NCBI GenBank assembly: GCA_027257055.1
Contig: JAPVLO010000275.1
Coordinates: 2,418,001-2,482,000, forward strand
Reading direction: 5' to 3'
Length of the DNA: 64,000 bases
From: Cephalopachus bancanus
Lineage: Eukaryota; Chordata; Mammalia; Primates; Tarsiidae
Position numbers and translations under genes: made by a program. Of the stretch, positions 23,253-34,775 are shown piece by piece; position 1 is the first letter of the stretch; every line of letters starts with the position of its first letter. The notes under the pieces are model-generated. The model ran no database searches. It had not been told where the DNA came from and saw nothing but the letters and a program-made list of their open reading frames with translations.

Positions 23253-25180
23253 AATGACAACACATTTGTCTTCCTCCACAATTATGTTTCCTAAAACTCA
23301 GATTCTTCCTGTTCAGCTCAGTGTTATTGAGACTCAGCATCACACAACCCATGAGGTCTGGACTTCTTCACTCTTATCTTAATTCTGATCCCAGCAGGGT
23401 GGCACAGTCAAAAGGAACATAACTGACTCTGCAAGAACAACTGCAGTGGGCTTCTTCACTGAGGGTCCCAAGTCACATCACGCAGCACATGAGTCTGTGT
23501 TGCTTCTCTGTGTTTACCTGGCTCCCTAAAGTCCCAAACCAAGTCAGCTGCCTACCAGCTTCAGGGCACTCCTTGAACCCCTGTCCCCTCTGTCCCCTTT
23601 TCCTCTGCCATCCTAGTCTTTTCTCTTCTTCATCCATAGCTCCACTCCTTTCTAACATAAATTATTTGTGTCTCTTGTTTTCTCCCACCCCTCGGATCTA
23701 CTCCTCCAGCACCCTGACCAGCACAACTGGCCCAGGGCAGAGCAGCACAGGAGGGTAGTTGAGGAAAGTGGATGGGGAGGGGACAGAAAGTGCTGATCAT
23801 TATTATCCTCACCCCCACAATTCTCTCAGCAACAAGAGGCCAGAGGTCACACTCCTGAAGAGGCAGAGGTAGAACTATAAAAAGCCAGTGCTATATTTTA
23901 GCCCACCGACCTGGCTCTACCTACACGCCTCCTTCCCTACCACATCATACAATTAGAGCTGCAGGTGACAGAGACGAGACACACTGACCTGTGCTCAGCA
24001 AGGCTCAGACTTCTCAGTAGCTGGGAGTAACATTGAGGTTACAATTCAAACTCTACAAGGCTAGGTCTGTCTTCAGATTCAGAGATTCTACCATGTATGG
24101 GTGTAGCCACCACCTCCCTATAAGGTCACCATTGATGGGAATACATCATACTTCCCAGTGTGTCAGGAACAACGACAACCAGAGACCTTTGATAGCATGG
24201 TTCCCACATGGTGGTGGGTGTCAGGATTCCTTGGAACCTATGAAAACCAAGTGGCTGGGCCCAGCCCCACTGATCTGATTCAGTGGGGGCTGAGTAAGCC
24301 CCAACAATGTATACTTCTAACAGGTTCCCAGGTGATGCTAGTGCTGCAGGTCCAGGGACCACACTTTGAGGGCTTCTGTCAAGGCTAAGTCCCTCTTTCT
24401 GAGTAAGGAGGGGGATGTCTCCCAAAGTCTTCATTTGATGGAAACACAAGATGAGAACATGGATGCCATCAAAGGAGAGGCGACAACTGGAACTCAGATT
24501 TCTTGACTCAAAAAGTAGAATTCCTCTGCGAAGAGTGAGAGGTTAAGGAGAAAAAGGAAGAGAGAGAGAGAGAGAAGTAGATAAACTTAATAAAGGAGAG
24601 GAAGCAGTAAACAGCTCCTAGAAGTCTGAGATTGTGTGGGGGAGGGCACAAAGGCAACCCAGGATGGGAAGTTCCTGGGCTTGAAACTGACCTGTGCCCG
24701 AAGTTCTAGCACCCTCTAGTAGGCTGCCCTCTAGCCAATATCATCTTAAGGGAGATAGTCTCTTGTTCCCTGGGAATTGTGTTGTTAAATGGCTTGAAAA
24801 GTTGGTGCATGCTAAGAAAGGATAAGGGACTCATTCAGGACACTGGGGAGTAGGAAGTCAGATGATCTCTCTGAGATTTTTCAAATGCTCTATTCCATCA
24901 TCCTACCTTCTTTTTTGGTTTTCTTGCTATGGTCCCTCTTTCTGAGTAAGGAGGGTAATGAAATGACCACACCTCTGCTTCTACTTGTAGAATAGGAAAA
25001 ACTTAACTAAGAAGATACTTGTGACATAGTCACATAATGAATGAGTAAGATACAAAATGTCCCAGACCCACCCCAGCACCTGTAAGTCTTTCTAGTCAGC
25101 TTTGTGTTGACGAGTCTGTCATGGGTTTCTACAATCAGCCATGAACTATAGTTTATATTTTTTAGCCTTCAAGAGAATTC
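23253..25180. other. Unassigned non-coding stretch with a TATA-like element
   Basis: No gene recognised. ACTATAAAAAGCC at about 23873-23886 resembles a TATA box. No conserved downstream start or first exon could be confirmed. A short (GA)n run lies at about 24558-24576. Confidence 0.4.
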
Positions 25181-26310
25181 CATCTAGCTCACTCCTTCTG
25201 AAACACAGCCTTCCCTTGGCTGTCCTGACACCCCACCCTCTCCTGGTCCTCCTCCTTGCTCTTCACCCCTGACGACAAATGTCATAGGATGCAGTGTCCA
25301 GCCTGTCTTCTCGTCTCCTTTTATACTCTCCTGCAATGCCCTCTTCTGTCAAGGCTCTAAGCAACATCTGGATGATGCTGAGAAGGACCATTCCACCTCC
25401 AATGTCGACATCTCAAGGGAGCTCTGGGTTTCCATATCCAACCCCTTACTCGGCATTCCTACTTGCCTCAAAACCAAATATTGCCCAACCAGAACTCTGA
25501 TTTCCTATCCCCCAGTGTCCTGAATGAGTCCCTTATCCCTTCTTAGCATACACCAGCTTTTCAAGCCAAAAATCTAAGTCTTCCTTTTCTTCTCTTTTCC
25601 TTGGCCCCTATGTGCAATCAACTGGCAAATCCAGAAGATGTCTCAAATCTCTCCACCTCTTGTCATCCCCCCACTGCCACCTTATCCATTTCAAATCATC
25701 TCATACCTAGTTGACTAAAAGTGTGTCCTAACTGATATCCTGTGTCCACTTTGCCTGACTACACTCTGTTCCACACAGCAGGTGGGGGGAATGGGGGGGA
25801 GGGGTAGTTCCAAATGCAGAAACCAGACTCCATCTAAAACTTTCCAATGACTTACTTCCCTTTACACTTGGGCCAAATCCCCAACTCCATGGCTAAGCTG
25901 GCAAGATCTCTGGTCCTGCCTCCCCTTCATGGCATCTCATGCCCTCTACTCCCCAAAACCTGTCTCAGGCCCTTGTTAGTCCTAGACCAAGTCACACTCA
26001 GTCCTAACCTGGAGCTCCTCTTACCTGCTGCTCTCTCTGGCTCCCCACCCTCATTCAGATCTCACCTTGGACATCTTCTCTGAGACCATCTGAGGATTCC
26101 TCAGACTGAGGCAGCCCTCAGTCTCCATCATACCAGCCTGCTTTAGTTCCCTGCAAAGCAGCTCTCATTATCAGGTAACATTCCTCTATACATATATGTG
26201 TATTCATATATGAGGGTTTCTGAGCACAGCCCTCCCTTGGTCTGCTTGTTCACCTCTGTGGCCTGCAGAGGCACTGGGTAAACACTCAGTGGGACCCCAG
26301 TGATGCGGCT
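25181..26310 (+). repeat. L2 LINE, long fragment
   Basis: It resembles the L2 3' half: 'cctggtcctcctccttgctc', 'ccaatgacttacttccc', 'catctcatgccctctactcc', 'ctctctggctccccaccctc' with 'cagatctcaccttggacatc', then the 'gcactgggtaaacactcag' end. Diverged, with a G-rich insertion (GGTGGGGGGAATGGGGGGGA) near 25781. Boundaries approximate. Confidence 0.6.
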
Positions 26311-26970
26311 GACCAGGTTATCTGGGAGATCTTACATGCAGCCCCCGGGCAAGCTAAGAGAAGACAGGGGCATGAGCCAGTGGCAGACTGTCCCCCTGCC
26401 CAGCACACCTGGGGACTCTAAGTTGTCCTGTCACATAGTCAGCAGAATGGCCAGCATCCTTACCACCATCCCCAGTAAACACTGCATGTCTCACACCAAA
26501 TACCAAGAGGCAGATGGCACGTGGACACTGAAAATGACCCTAACGCTGACTCCCCTCACTCCACCACTGACCACAGAGCACTCAGGAGCTTCCGAGCCCA
26601 CCTGAACTTCCCCAGGAAGTAACAAGAAGGCCCTTCCTGGTGACAGGGGCAGAACTCATCTTTCGTGCATCTGCCTCAGGTGTCTTTGGCCTTTTCAGTT
26701 CCCACCATCTGAGCTGACTCTGGTAACCATTACCACCCTGGATTACCAAACGCCAGGTGAAGGAGCACCCTGAACTGTGACCAGGGGCATCTCCTATCCC
26801 TTCAGCCTCCATGACTTCCCACTGGGACAGTGGGCACTTCCTGCCTGGCCGGGTCTCCTGGAGGTCTCTCTACTCAAAGTACTCCATCTCTCTTCTATGA
26901 TGCAGTGCTGCTGTCTTCCTAGAAAGCATCCCTTCTATTTATCTGATATGTCTGTTTTCACAAATCGCAC

Positions 26971-26972
<2 letters not shown>
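26311..26972. other. Unassigned non-coding stretch
   Basis: An open frame of 101 codons lies at 26300-26605 on the plus strand. It has no recognised motif or splice context. No repeat family identified. Confidence 0.4.

Positions 26973-27015
<43 letters not shown>
26973..27015 (+). repeat. (GT)n microsatellite
   Basis: About 21 uninterrupted GT units, preceded by CACGCG. It is not inside a recognised transposon. Confidence 0.97.
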
Positions 27016-27016
<1 letters not shown>

Positions 27017-27169
27017 CCGTCCTTCTCATTCTTTGTCATTGTTAAAGGACAGTTCTGGAAGTGGGGAAGGCGAGGTGCCATTTTCTTACGTTTTCCTGGG
27101 TCTATGGCTAAAGCTACCTGGGTCTGTGGTTTAGTGGAAGGAAAAGTCCCGTTGTCGCTGCCATTTGAT

Positions 27170-27720
27170 TACTTTCCAGAGCATACTTCTCTGACTTCAA
27201 ATGACTTGGAGCAGCTTATCTTTTTCTTTTTAGCCTAGTGATTTTCCTGTTTTGTAAAATGCCTGCTCTTCTACTTTGGCCATTTTTCTATGTGGGCTCC
27301 TCTTGGCTGCTGCTGACTTGGAAAATTCCTTGTATATTGTGCCTTGGTATTGCGGGTATGTTCTCCCCATCTGTCAACTGACTGTTGACACTATCCAAGG
27401 TAGTCTTTGTTGATTAGAAATTCTTAATTTTTATGTGATCAAATTCATCATTTCTGTCTTATAATTTTTGCTCTTGAAGTTTTATTTAAGAAGTCCTTTC
27501 TACATATTAGCCTTCTTTAATTACCTTCATCATTTTTATCTTTCACATTTAAGCCTTTCTTTTTAACCTTTGTGTGTGATGTTTGGTTAAAATCCAGTTT
27601 CATTCTTCTCTGTGTAGATATTTTTCCTATATAGGAAGTGTCTATTTAGAGACTTTTCCTGTTGATTTGGGGTTCTGCCGTAATACATATTAAGCCTCTG
27701 CCATGCAATAGTCTACCCCT
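27170..27720 (-). mobile_element. Ancient L1 fragment, minus strand
   Basis: The plus strand carries the T-rich complement of old L1 ORF2: 'aatttttatgtgatcaaattc', 'ttcacatttaagcctttc' and 'gtgtgtgatgtttggttaaa' followed by 'atccagtttcattcttc'. This order matches the inverted ORF2 region that says a leucine/lysine-rich stretch in the sense strand. No duplication found. Confidence 0.6.
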
Positions 27721-28019
27721 AAGCTCCCTTTTCTGCGTTATGGGCCCATTTGTCTGTACTTGCACCAGAACCACAATTTTCCATTACTACACATGTGCTG
27801 CATGCTTTAGTCTCTGGTGAAGGTCTCCTCTTTACACTGGCAATTGTTTCTTTAAATAGGGTATTTAATAGTCCTATCTCATGAAGCAAAAATAATGTGA
27901 TACTCTCAAAAATATATTCAAATATTCTAACATAAAGTGGTCACTTCTTATTTTTGTTAAGTACCAGTCATCATTGGTATAGTATGGGGGTGTGGGAAAA
28001 AGCCATAAATTGGTAAATG
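27721..28019. other. Unassigned non-coding stretch
   Basis: AT-rich sequence without recognised features. Confidence 0.4.
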
Positions 28020-28165
28020 AATGACTGATCTATTCAACAACTATTTATTAAGTGCCTAGTATGTGCTAGCTGGCATTGTCGTAAAGGCTGGGAGTAGAGT
28101 AGTGAACGAAAAAGAAAAAACATCCTATTCTGCCTTCACATAACTGACATTTGAGTGATAGAAAT
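28020..28165 (-). repeat. L2 3' end, minus strand
   Basis: 'CAACTATTTATTAAGTGCCT' then 'agtatgtgctagctggcattg', 'gctgggagtagagtagtgaac' and 'catttgagtg' are the reverse complement of the L2 3' terminus. Confidence 0.75.
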
Positions 28166-29204
28166 CAGAAAGTCACTTCGACAGCCTCCTGCCCCCAGCC
28201 CACTGCCAGGGGATGTCACTTCCTCACTGGGCCCTGGGTAAGAAACCACTCCCACTCTGGCTCCTTGAGTGGATGCTTCCTGAGAAGAAAGCCAATCTTA
28301 ACCTGCAAATAAATAAGAGGTTGTCATTTCTCCTGAGGTTTACAGGCAACCCAGATATATAAATTAATCTACTCAAGATTTTATTTAAAAATAAAAGTCA
28401 GTGTATTTAGCTTAAGTGAAATAATAGCTCATTTCCTTTTTGTTTCTCTAGAGTTAAGTTGTTGGTCTAATTTTTAATAAAGATCTATAAAAATGAAAAT
28501 AAAATTATTGCTGCTATAATTCTTTTAAATAATAAAGTCTGGCTATTCTCATTATGTTTTTAATATTACAAATGAGAGTATCTTATGAAGACAGGAACTT
28601 GGGACTTAAACCTAGATAAATCCAGCTCTGCCTGCTCACCCTAATCCTCGGATGAAGGGCTAATGTGGGGGTGACTCAATTCATTTGGAGTCTGCAGGTG
28701 ACAGGCTGACTCTTCTATAGGGAATTTCTTTGCACTGGCCCCTTCCAGCCAGGGGTAGTCACAGGATGATTGTGGCTTGTATTCTACCAGGCCCTTGCCT
28801 TGGGGAAGGTTGAATGGAATTGCGAGCACCATGGGTGGCTACATTTCCACTCTGCAGTCCCCAAAACCCACTGCAGACATCTTCACTGGTTTTGGACACT
28901 GTGGACATCACAGAGCTGGCCTGGGGCAGGTGTGTAATACTCCAAAGAGGTTTGGGTTGAGAGAGAATTGGGGTGAGGGGGAATGATAAAATTGGAGAGG
29001 TGTAAGCTAGCAGGATGACTGTTGGTCTCTACAGTCCTAGGAGGTGAAAATGTGGGCTGATGCCTGGGCAGGGGAGGCCAAGGGGGTGTAAACTCAGAGC
29101 AGCAGCTGTTCATCAGCCACGCCCCTTCCATCCACCCTGCCTGCAGGCTCCTTCAATCTCATTTTGCTCTCTTTACCGAACACTGGGGCGAGGAGCACCG
29201 CATC
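28166..29204. other. Unassigned non-coding stretch
   Basis: AT-rich at 28370-28570. No gene recognised; short overlapping frames on both strands at 28640-29130 look like chance. Confidence 0.4.
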
Positions 29205-29310
29205 CAAGAGAGGCAGGCTGCCCCTTCACATAGCTGGGTGACATGGATCATGCTTGAACCTCTGTGGGCATCAGTTTCCACTTTGTAAAGGGAGCAGCAT
29301 GCCCTTCATA
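29205..29310 (-). repeat. MIR SINE fragment, minus strand
   Basis: 'agctgggtgacatggatcatgc', 'ttgaacctctgtgggcatcagtttcc' and 'tttgtaaagggagc' correspond to the reverse MIR core. Confidence 0.6.
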
Positions 29311-29574
29311 GCCCTCCAGGCACAGACAGAGAGCAAGGGATGCAGTCGCATGCCACAAGCCCTCCCTTGAGCGTGATGTCCAAGTTTTTTCTCAGAGCCT
29401 GGCCCCTGGATAAACACTGTGACTGCCTCATCTCTTGAAACCCTTATGAGGACCCTGGAGAATGGTGTTTCATTCTCCTTTCATGGAAGGCTCACCTGAG
29501 GCTTGCAGAGCTTGCACCAGACATGACAGGATTTGCAGCAGGGTCAGCATATTTACTGAAGCTGCGTCTCTATA

Positions 29575-29610
29575 ATATTCAGGGTTCTCCAGAGGAACAG
29601 AACCAGTAAG

Positions 29611-29663
<53 letters not shown>

Positions 29664-30055
29664 ATATGTATCTATCCATATCATCTATCTAGAGAGATTT
29701 ACTTTAAGGATTTGGCTCATCCAAATGTAGGGGTTAACAAGTCCACAATTTGCAGGGCAGACCAGCAGGCTAGAGCCCCAGGGATCAGTTGATGTTGCAG
29801 CTCAAGTCTGAAGGTAGACTGGAGACTGATTCTGTTCTTCCTCAGGAAGCCTCAGTCTTTTCTCCTAGGGCCATCACATGATGGGTTGAGGTCCCTCTAC
29901 ATTAAGGAGGGTAATGGGCTTTACTCAAAGTTTACTAATTTAAATGATAACCTTATTTTAAAAATGCCTTCATCTCAACACTCTAAAGTGTTTGACCACA
30001 TATCTGGGTATTATGGCCTTGACAAAGTTGACAGATAAAATTAATCTTCACAGTC
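29575..30055. repeat. Old interspersed repeat (probably L1 3' UTR) with internal (TG)n
   Basis: 'cagggttctccagaggaacag', an expanded TG run at 29614-29661, 'gatttggctcatccaaatg', 'cagcaggctagagcccc' and a closing 'gttgacagataaaattaatc' form a familiar mammalian repeat. I recall it as an old L1 3' UTR module but am not certain of class or orientation. Confidence 0.55.
29614..29661 (+). repeat. (GT)24 microsatellite
   Basis: Pure GT array inside the old repeat, at the position where that repeat often has a TA or GA simple run. Confidence 0.95.
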
Positions 30056-30448
30056 ATCATGACTGTTAGATAAGTCATTAATGTTAAAAGAACATTAAGG
30101 AAAAAAGTAGGCACTAAATCAACCATGATCTAATGCTCTTTATCACTCCCAGTTTTTAGTCTATACTTATATTTAGACAAAGCCTTCTTTCAAATATCAC
30201 TCTTGCACAAATATGAAGAACAAAAATATTAGCAGCTTCACATTACGAGCTGTCATCATGGATGACAGCACCTCCGTGGCTACACATCCCTTGACCTCAG
30301 GAGCATGGGGCTGCCCAAGCTGCCTCAGGGACATGACTCCAACTGCCGACCCTCCCCCAAAAGCTGGGGCATGGGGCTGTTGTCTGCTTAGGGTGGGCTG
30401 AGTAATCTTTTCTGTGTATCTCAGTTACAAAACGGAGCACACATTTCT
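30056..30448. other. Unassigned non-coding stretch
   Basis: No gene or repeat recognised. Confidence 0.4.
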
Positions 30449-30645
30449 CTACTTACAGGGAAATTCCTTCTTTAGTTCCACAAGGCAGCTGGTTTTGATT
30501 GGAAATGCAGGGAACGTAGACTGGTGGTCACTTCTCAGTGAAGAGTTCTTGCTCCAGTAACAACAAATCTGAGCACTGCTGCCCTGTTTCTGTGTCTTCC
30601 TGCACACACAGCAGCTTCCGTCAGAGTCAAATGTAATCATTCTGA
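30449..30645 (-). CDS. Candidate internal exon, unknown gene (weak)
   Basis: The minus strand has one open frame of about 62 codons ('MITFDSDGSCCVCRKTQKQG' at its start) running into a strong donor-like site, CCCT|GTAAGTAG at about 30458. An acceptor-like AATGTCTTCAG precedes it near 30641. The peptide has several Cys (CCVC, ICCYW) but matches no domain I know. No neighbouring exon in phase was found. It may be a chance open frame. Confidence 0.2.
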
Positions 30646-31040
30646 AGACATTTTCACTGACAAATCAAGCTCAAGACACACAAAACAGTGACAACCCGAA
30701 GTGCAGTGACTGAGTGTGCACAGGCACAGCCAGTCCCAGTCATTCACAACTGCCTCCTGCATTCCGGCAGTGGTGCCTCATTGCAGTTTGAGGCATAATC
30801 CAATGTGGGGGAAGGCACGTCTTTAAATTAGTGAACCATGACATTGGGTTCTTTACTACTACCACAGTTTATTCACTAAAAACATAATCTTCAAAGGTGA
30901 CCCGTCCCCCATTAAAAACCACACTCCTGACTCTGAGGTTGGGGCTCTGCAGCACCAACTCACAGCGCCACCCCCTCACTCACGCTTTGGTCCAGCTAAT
31001 CTGAGCTTGCCTCAGTTTCCCAGGCACAAAGCCTTCTCAC
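30646..31040. other. Unassigned non-coding stretch
   Basis: No gene or repeat recognised. Confidence 0.4.
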
Positions 31041-31096
31041 TGCCATACCATCACTCTTCTTCTCATCATTCCTCTTCTCATCACTCTTCTTCTCAG
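31041..31096 (+). repeat. Short tandem repeat of CATCACTCTTCTTCT units
   Basis: Three adjacent, slightly varied 15-18 bp units of a TCATCACTCTTCTTCTCAT type. Pyrimidine-rich minisatellite-like array. Confidence 0.8.
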
Positions 31097-31166
31097 AGGG
31101 GGGTGTGGAACTCTAAGGAGGGGAAGAAGGGGAATCATAATGACCTTATGAACTATGAACATTTTC

Positions 31167-31323
31167 GAACCAGGTGTGGTAGTGCATGCCTGCCTATACC
31201 CAGCAACTCAGGAGGCTGATGTGGGAAGGATCACTTGAGCCCAGGAGGCTGAGGCTGCCGTGATTATGCCACTGCTCTCTAGCTTGCGTGACAGAGTGAG
31301 ATCCCTGTCTTAAAACAAAAAAT
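31167..31323 (+). mobile_element. Free right-arm Alu monomer (FRAM-like)
   Basis: A single 7SL-derived arm ('aaccaggtgtggtagtgcatg', 'ggatcacttgagcccagga', 'gcgtgacagagtgagatccc') without a left arm. Short repeats ACATTTTC at 31159-31166 and 31324-31331 suggest it inserted as a monomer rather than being a truncated dimer. Confidence 0.75.
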
Positions 31324-31331
31324 ACATTTTC

Positions 31332-32534
31332 AAGAGTCAGTCTATGTGACTCACATACAGAGCCTTATCCATGAGCATTAAACTACCCTGAGGGGGCAAC
31401 ACCATCACCCAGATTTACCTTCTTATTATTAGACATCACTACAAATTACAACTTTCTAGCTGACATTCATTATTCTAATATATGCCATCTCCCTTCTAAA
31501 TAGGCTGACCACACAGCCCAGTTCTCTTGGGATGGCATATTGTCAATACCATTCCTGTCCCTCTCAAACATGGCCCATTTTGGACAATTCCCACATATAA
31601 GGCCATCAACTCTTAAAGCCAGGATCAATCCACTGATATATCTCACAGCCCTTGGAATAGTCTCTCCTTATTCTCAAAGCACTCACATTTAAGGATATTT
31701 GAACTACACCCCAAAAGCAAAAGACTCTCCTCTCCACTCGCCAACTAGGCATTTTCATCTGCTGTTCTTCAGCATCTGGCATCATTTCGGGAAACAGCTC
31801 CATGACTGACAACAGAGTTGGGCAGCTCTGCTCACATCCTCTCTCCCTACAGGGAGGGCCTGAGTTTGGGTGGGCGACGCGGTTGGCCAGGGACACACGG
31901 CCATTCATGGGCATAGCAGGAAGGAAAGCCTCGCTCCCCAGGCCCCCAGAGGAGTGCTCTTTCATCTGTCCTCTGCATCACAGAGGACTGGACTAGCACC
32001 AGGTTCCTGAGGCTCGAGGCATTTCTGGAACATTTCAAATCCAGTCTGAGAGCCACCCATAAGAACTCGAGCCTGCTAACCCTGGTTTTCTATCCCCTGT
32101 TACTCCCAGGAAGGTCTACCTTGTCGGGCTGTCTGAAACCCCACCAGGTTCTCCCACCCTCCCCTGGTTTGGCCCACAGTACCCTCTCCCTGTGGTCTCT
32201 CCATCTTCCTCCCCAGAGGACAAGCTCCATGAGGCCAGGGACTTGCCACATCCTTCTCTACCATGTGCCCAGGCCCTACTCCTTGGGTAACACCTGCAAA
32301 TCCATGGAACCAGCTCGCTGGGCTCAGGTCCCAGCTGGTATTCTGACTCCCCAATCATTTCCCTGCAAACCACATGCTTTGTACTCCAAAGAGAGTTGCC
32401 TGCCTTAACTCCCACATTCTGTCCTAAACCTGGCTTCAGATTTACAAAATTAGTTCCTACTGCTGCTGCTCTAAGTAATGGTCTGTTTGGGTTCTCCAGT
32501 GCTGTAGTACCACTTCCCAGCACACCTGTGATGG
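31332..32534. other. Unassigned non-coding stretch
   Basis: Open frames up to 173 codons on the minus strand (32116-32637) overlap repeat sequence at the right and show no motif. 'GACAAGCTCCATGAGGCCAG' near 32219 is a weak L2 match. No gene supported. Confidence 0.4.
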
Positions 32535-32848
32535 ATGTTGCATTAGCCTGCTGGTACAGCCACACAGAATACCCCAGGTGGGGCAGCTTAAACAATAGGC
32601 ATTTACTTCCCACAGTTCTGCAGATATTGAAGTTCAAGATCAGGGTGTGAGAAGGGCTGATTTCGCCTGAGGCCTCTCACCTTGGTTTGCAGACAGCTGC
32701 CTTTTTAGAGTCTCCATGTGGGCATTTCTCTGTGTGTGGTATCCCTGGGGTCTCTCCCTCTTACAAGGACACCAGTTATATAGGTTTAGGACCCACCCAT
32801 ATAGACTCATCCTAACATAATCACCTCTTTAAACACCCTATCTCCAGC

Positions 32849-33118
32849 CAGGTGTGGTGGCTCTCACTTGTAATCCCGCTACTTAGGGAGGCCAAGGCAA
32901 GAAGACTGCCTAAGGAATTCGAGACAAGCCTGGGCTTGTCAATACCTCATCTCTACAATAAATAAAAAAATTGTTTGGGCATAGTAGCACGCACCTGTAG
33001 TCTCGCAGTTTGGAAGGCTGAGGCAGAAGGATCACCTAAGTCCAGCAGGTTGAAGCTGCAGTAGCTATGATCATGCCACTGCACTCCAGCCTAGGCAACA
33101 GAATGAGACACTAATCCA
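32849..33118 (+). mobile_element. Older Alu dimer in an old repeat
   Basis: Head AGCCAGGTGTGGTGGCTCTC without the A-box deletion, so not of the young local lineage. Imperfect duplication of about 15 bp: AAACACCCTATCTCC (ending 32848) and AAATACCCGATCTCC (33170-33184). The tail has become a GATA array. Confidence 0.9.
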
Positions 33119-33162
33119 AGATAGATAGATAGATAGACAGATAGATAGATGATATAGATAGG
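33119..33162 (+). repeat. (GATA)n microsatellite in an Alu tail
   Basis: About ten ATAG/GATA units with one GACA variant, directly after the Alu end. Typical origin of a tetranucleotide array from an A-rich tail. Confidence 0.93.
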
Positions 33163-33354
33163 AAGAAAGAAATACCCGATCTCCAAATACAGTCACATTC
33201 TAAGGTACTTTGTTCAGACTTCAATGTGTACGTTTGAGGGGGGCACACTTCAGTCCATAACAAACATCATCTCAGAAATTCTGAGACAGAGGTGGCCACA
33301 TTTAAAGACAAGGCTGTTGATGTAAAGGCGGTGCCATGAGAGGCTCTTGCCCCA

Positions 33355-33480
33355 GGCCGTTCATCCTTTTGTCCAACAAGTGCTCCCTGAGCACTCCTGG
33401 TGCCCCCAAGTGTTTGGTGCCCAAGAACTGACTATGACCGTGGACAAGACAAAGCAGATTCCCATGCTCGTGTGCTCAGG
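33355..33480 (-). repeat. L2 3' end fragment, minus strand
   Basis: 'tccaacaagtgctccctgagc', a 'gtgttt ggtgccc' spacer and 'gaccgtggacaagacaaagc' resemble the inverted L2 3' end. Confidence 0.5.
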
Positions 33481-34304
33481 GTAGGAAGGCAAAAAACACA
33501 AAAAATGAACAGGCACCTCTGGCACGGATGGGCGCTGTGAAGATTACAGACAGCATAAAGGAGGGAGGTAGAGAGTGTGCCCTAGGAGTTGAATTTCCTC
33601 TGCTTGCTGCACCAATCTGAAAGGATGAGCAAAACTTCCTTGAGGATGACCAGGAGCAAACCTGCTACAACGCCATAACGGCCAAAGGTAGAAGCGAGGC
33701 CTGCTGGCCCCAGAAGGCAGCCGGTTGCCCACAGCACAGCAAACAGCAGGACATCAGTCATGTTGTTTTGGCTCCAGCCCTGAGGGCCTGAAAGGCCAGA
33801 AGGAGGCCCAGAGGGAGGCTCCACAAGGTGGGGCTGGCAGAGGGTCTCCCACCACAGCTGAGGAGCTCTGTGCTAAGGAAATCCACTGCTTTGCTAGTGG
33901 GCAGAAAGCAAGCCTCTCCTTGTCTGGAGGGAGCAGTAGTCTCACCTCTCAAGACCACCACCTGTGTACAGCACCCTGAGACACAGTCCCAGCAGAAGAT
34001 GGCCAGGCCTTCAAGGAGGGAACAGGGTGTGGAGGATCCCATGGCTAGGAGGCAGCTGCTCAATGGTCTGGAGGAAGAGTTTTCTGGCAGAGCAAACAGC
34101 AAGTACAGAAGCTGCAGGCCAGGAGTGAGTCTGGGGTGGTGCCTGACACAGAAAGAAGGCCAGAAAGGCTGGGGCAGAACCAGCAAAGATGAGGGGGAGG
34201 CACCTGAACAGGAATGGAGGACTGACTGTGTGAGACTGCAGGCCACTGAGAGGGATGCATCTTTTTTATGCAGACAGCAGCCCCAGAGCTAGGATTTCAA
34301 CCTC
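33481..34304. other. Unassigned stretch with overlapping open frames
   Basis: The minus strand has frames at 33582-33824 (80 codons, two hydrophobic segments, 'MTDVLLFAVLWATGCLLG' start) and 33758-34246 (162 codons). The plus strand has 33828-34292 (154 codons). They overlap on opposite strands, have no recognised domains and lie in GC-rich DNA where stops are rare. I do not call a gene. Confidence 0.4.
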
Positions 34305-34372
34305 AATTTGAAGATGAGCAGTCTCAGAGAGGGAGGCAAGACTCTCTACCACACAGCTCCCAAGAGGTAGGT
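34305..34372 (+). repeat. MIR SINE fragment
   Basis: 'TTTGAAGATGAGCAGTCTCA' with 'gagagggaggcaagactc' and 'cacacagctccc' resembles the MIR 3' core. Confidence 0.45.
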
Positions 34373-34383
34373 GTGTGGCCATG

Positions 34384-34775
34384 TGAGGGGCTGAATGTTT
34401 GTGTCCCCCCCAAATCCACATGTTGAAGACCTAACCCATAATGTGACTGTATTTGGAGGTAGGGCCTTTGGTAAGTAACTGGGTTTAGATAAGGTCATGA
34501 GGGTGGGCTCCCACAAGAGGGTTAATGTCCATAGAAGAAAAGGAAGATCTCTCTCTCTGTCTCTACCCCCTTAATGCACACACATGGAAGAAAGGCTTTG
34601 TGAGGACACGTGACAAGGCATCTATCTGCAAGCCAGGAAGAGGGTCCCCACCAGACACCACATCCATCAGCACCTTGATCTTGAACTTCCCAGCCTCCAG
34701 AACTATGAGAAATGAATGTCTCTGGCCCTGTAGAATTTTGTTACAGCAGCCCAAGCTCATTAAGATAGGCAAGAA
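34384..34775 (+). mobile_element. MaLR-type solo LTR (MLT1/MST group)
   Basis: 'GTGAGGGGCTGAATGTTTGT', 'gtgactgtatttggaggtagggc', 'gataaggtcatgagggtggg', 'catctgcaagccaggaag' and 'cttgatcttgaacttcccagcctcc' appear in the standard order of this LTR group. It ends near 'gttacagcagccc'. No internal retroviral part. Confidence 0.8.

Larger units (their letters stand above)
32535..33270. repeat. Old interspersed repeat interrupted by an Alu
   Basis: The left part (32535-32848: 'ggggcagcttaaacaatagg', 'cacagttctgcagatattg', 'cctctttaaacaccctatctcc') and right part (33163-33270: 'ccaaatacagtcacattctaag', 'ggcacacttcagtccataac') are two halves of one well known mammalian repeat. The class (LTR or L1 3' UTR) is not certain. 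The Alu at 32849 sits between them, duplicating a 15 bp target. Confidence 0.7.

Noticed and set aside
9045..33162. Regular repeats considered as a CRISPR-like or satellite array
   Set aside because: They are di- and tetranucleotide microsatellites and dispersed SINEs. No direct repeat/spacer structure exists, and the DNA is mammalian.
33582..34246. Minus-strand frames with hydrophobic segments resembling a small membrane protein
   Set aside because: GC-rich DNA with equally long overlapping frames on the other strand; no homolog or splice context recognised.
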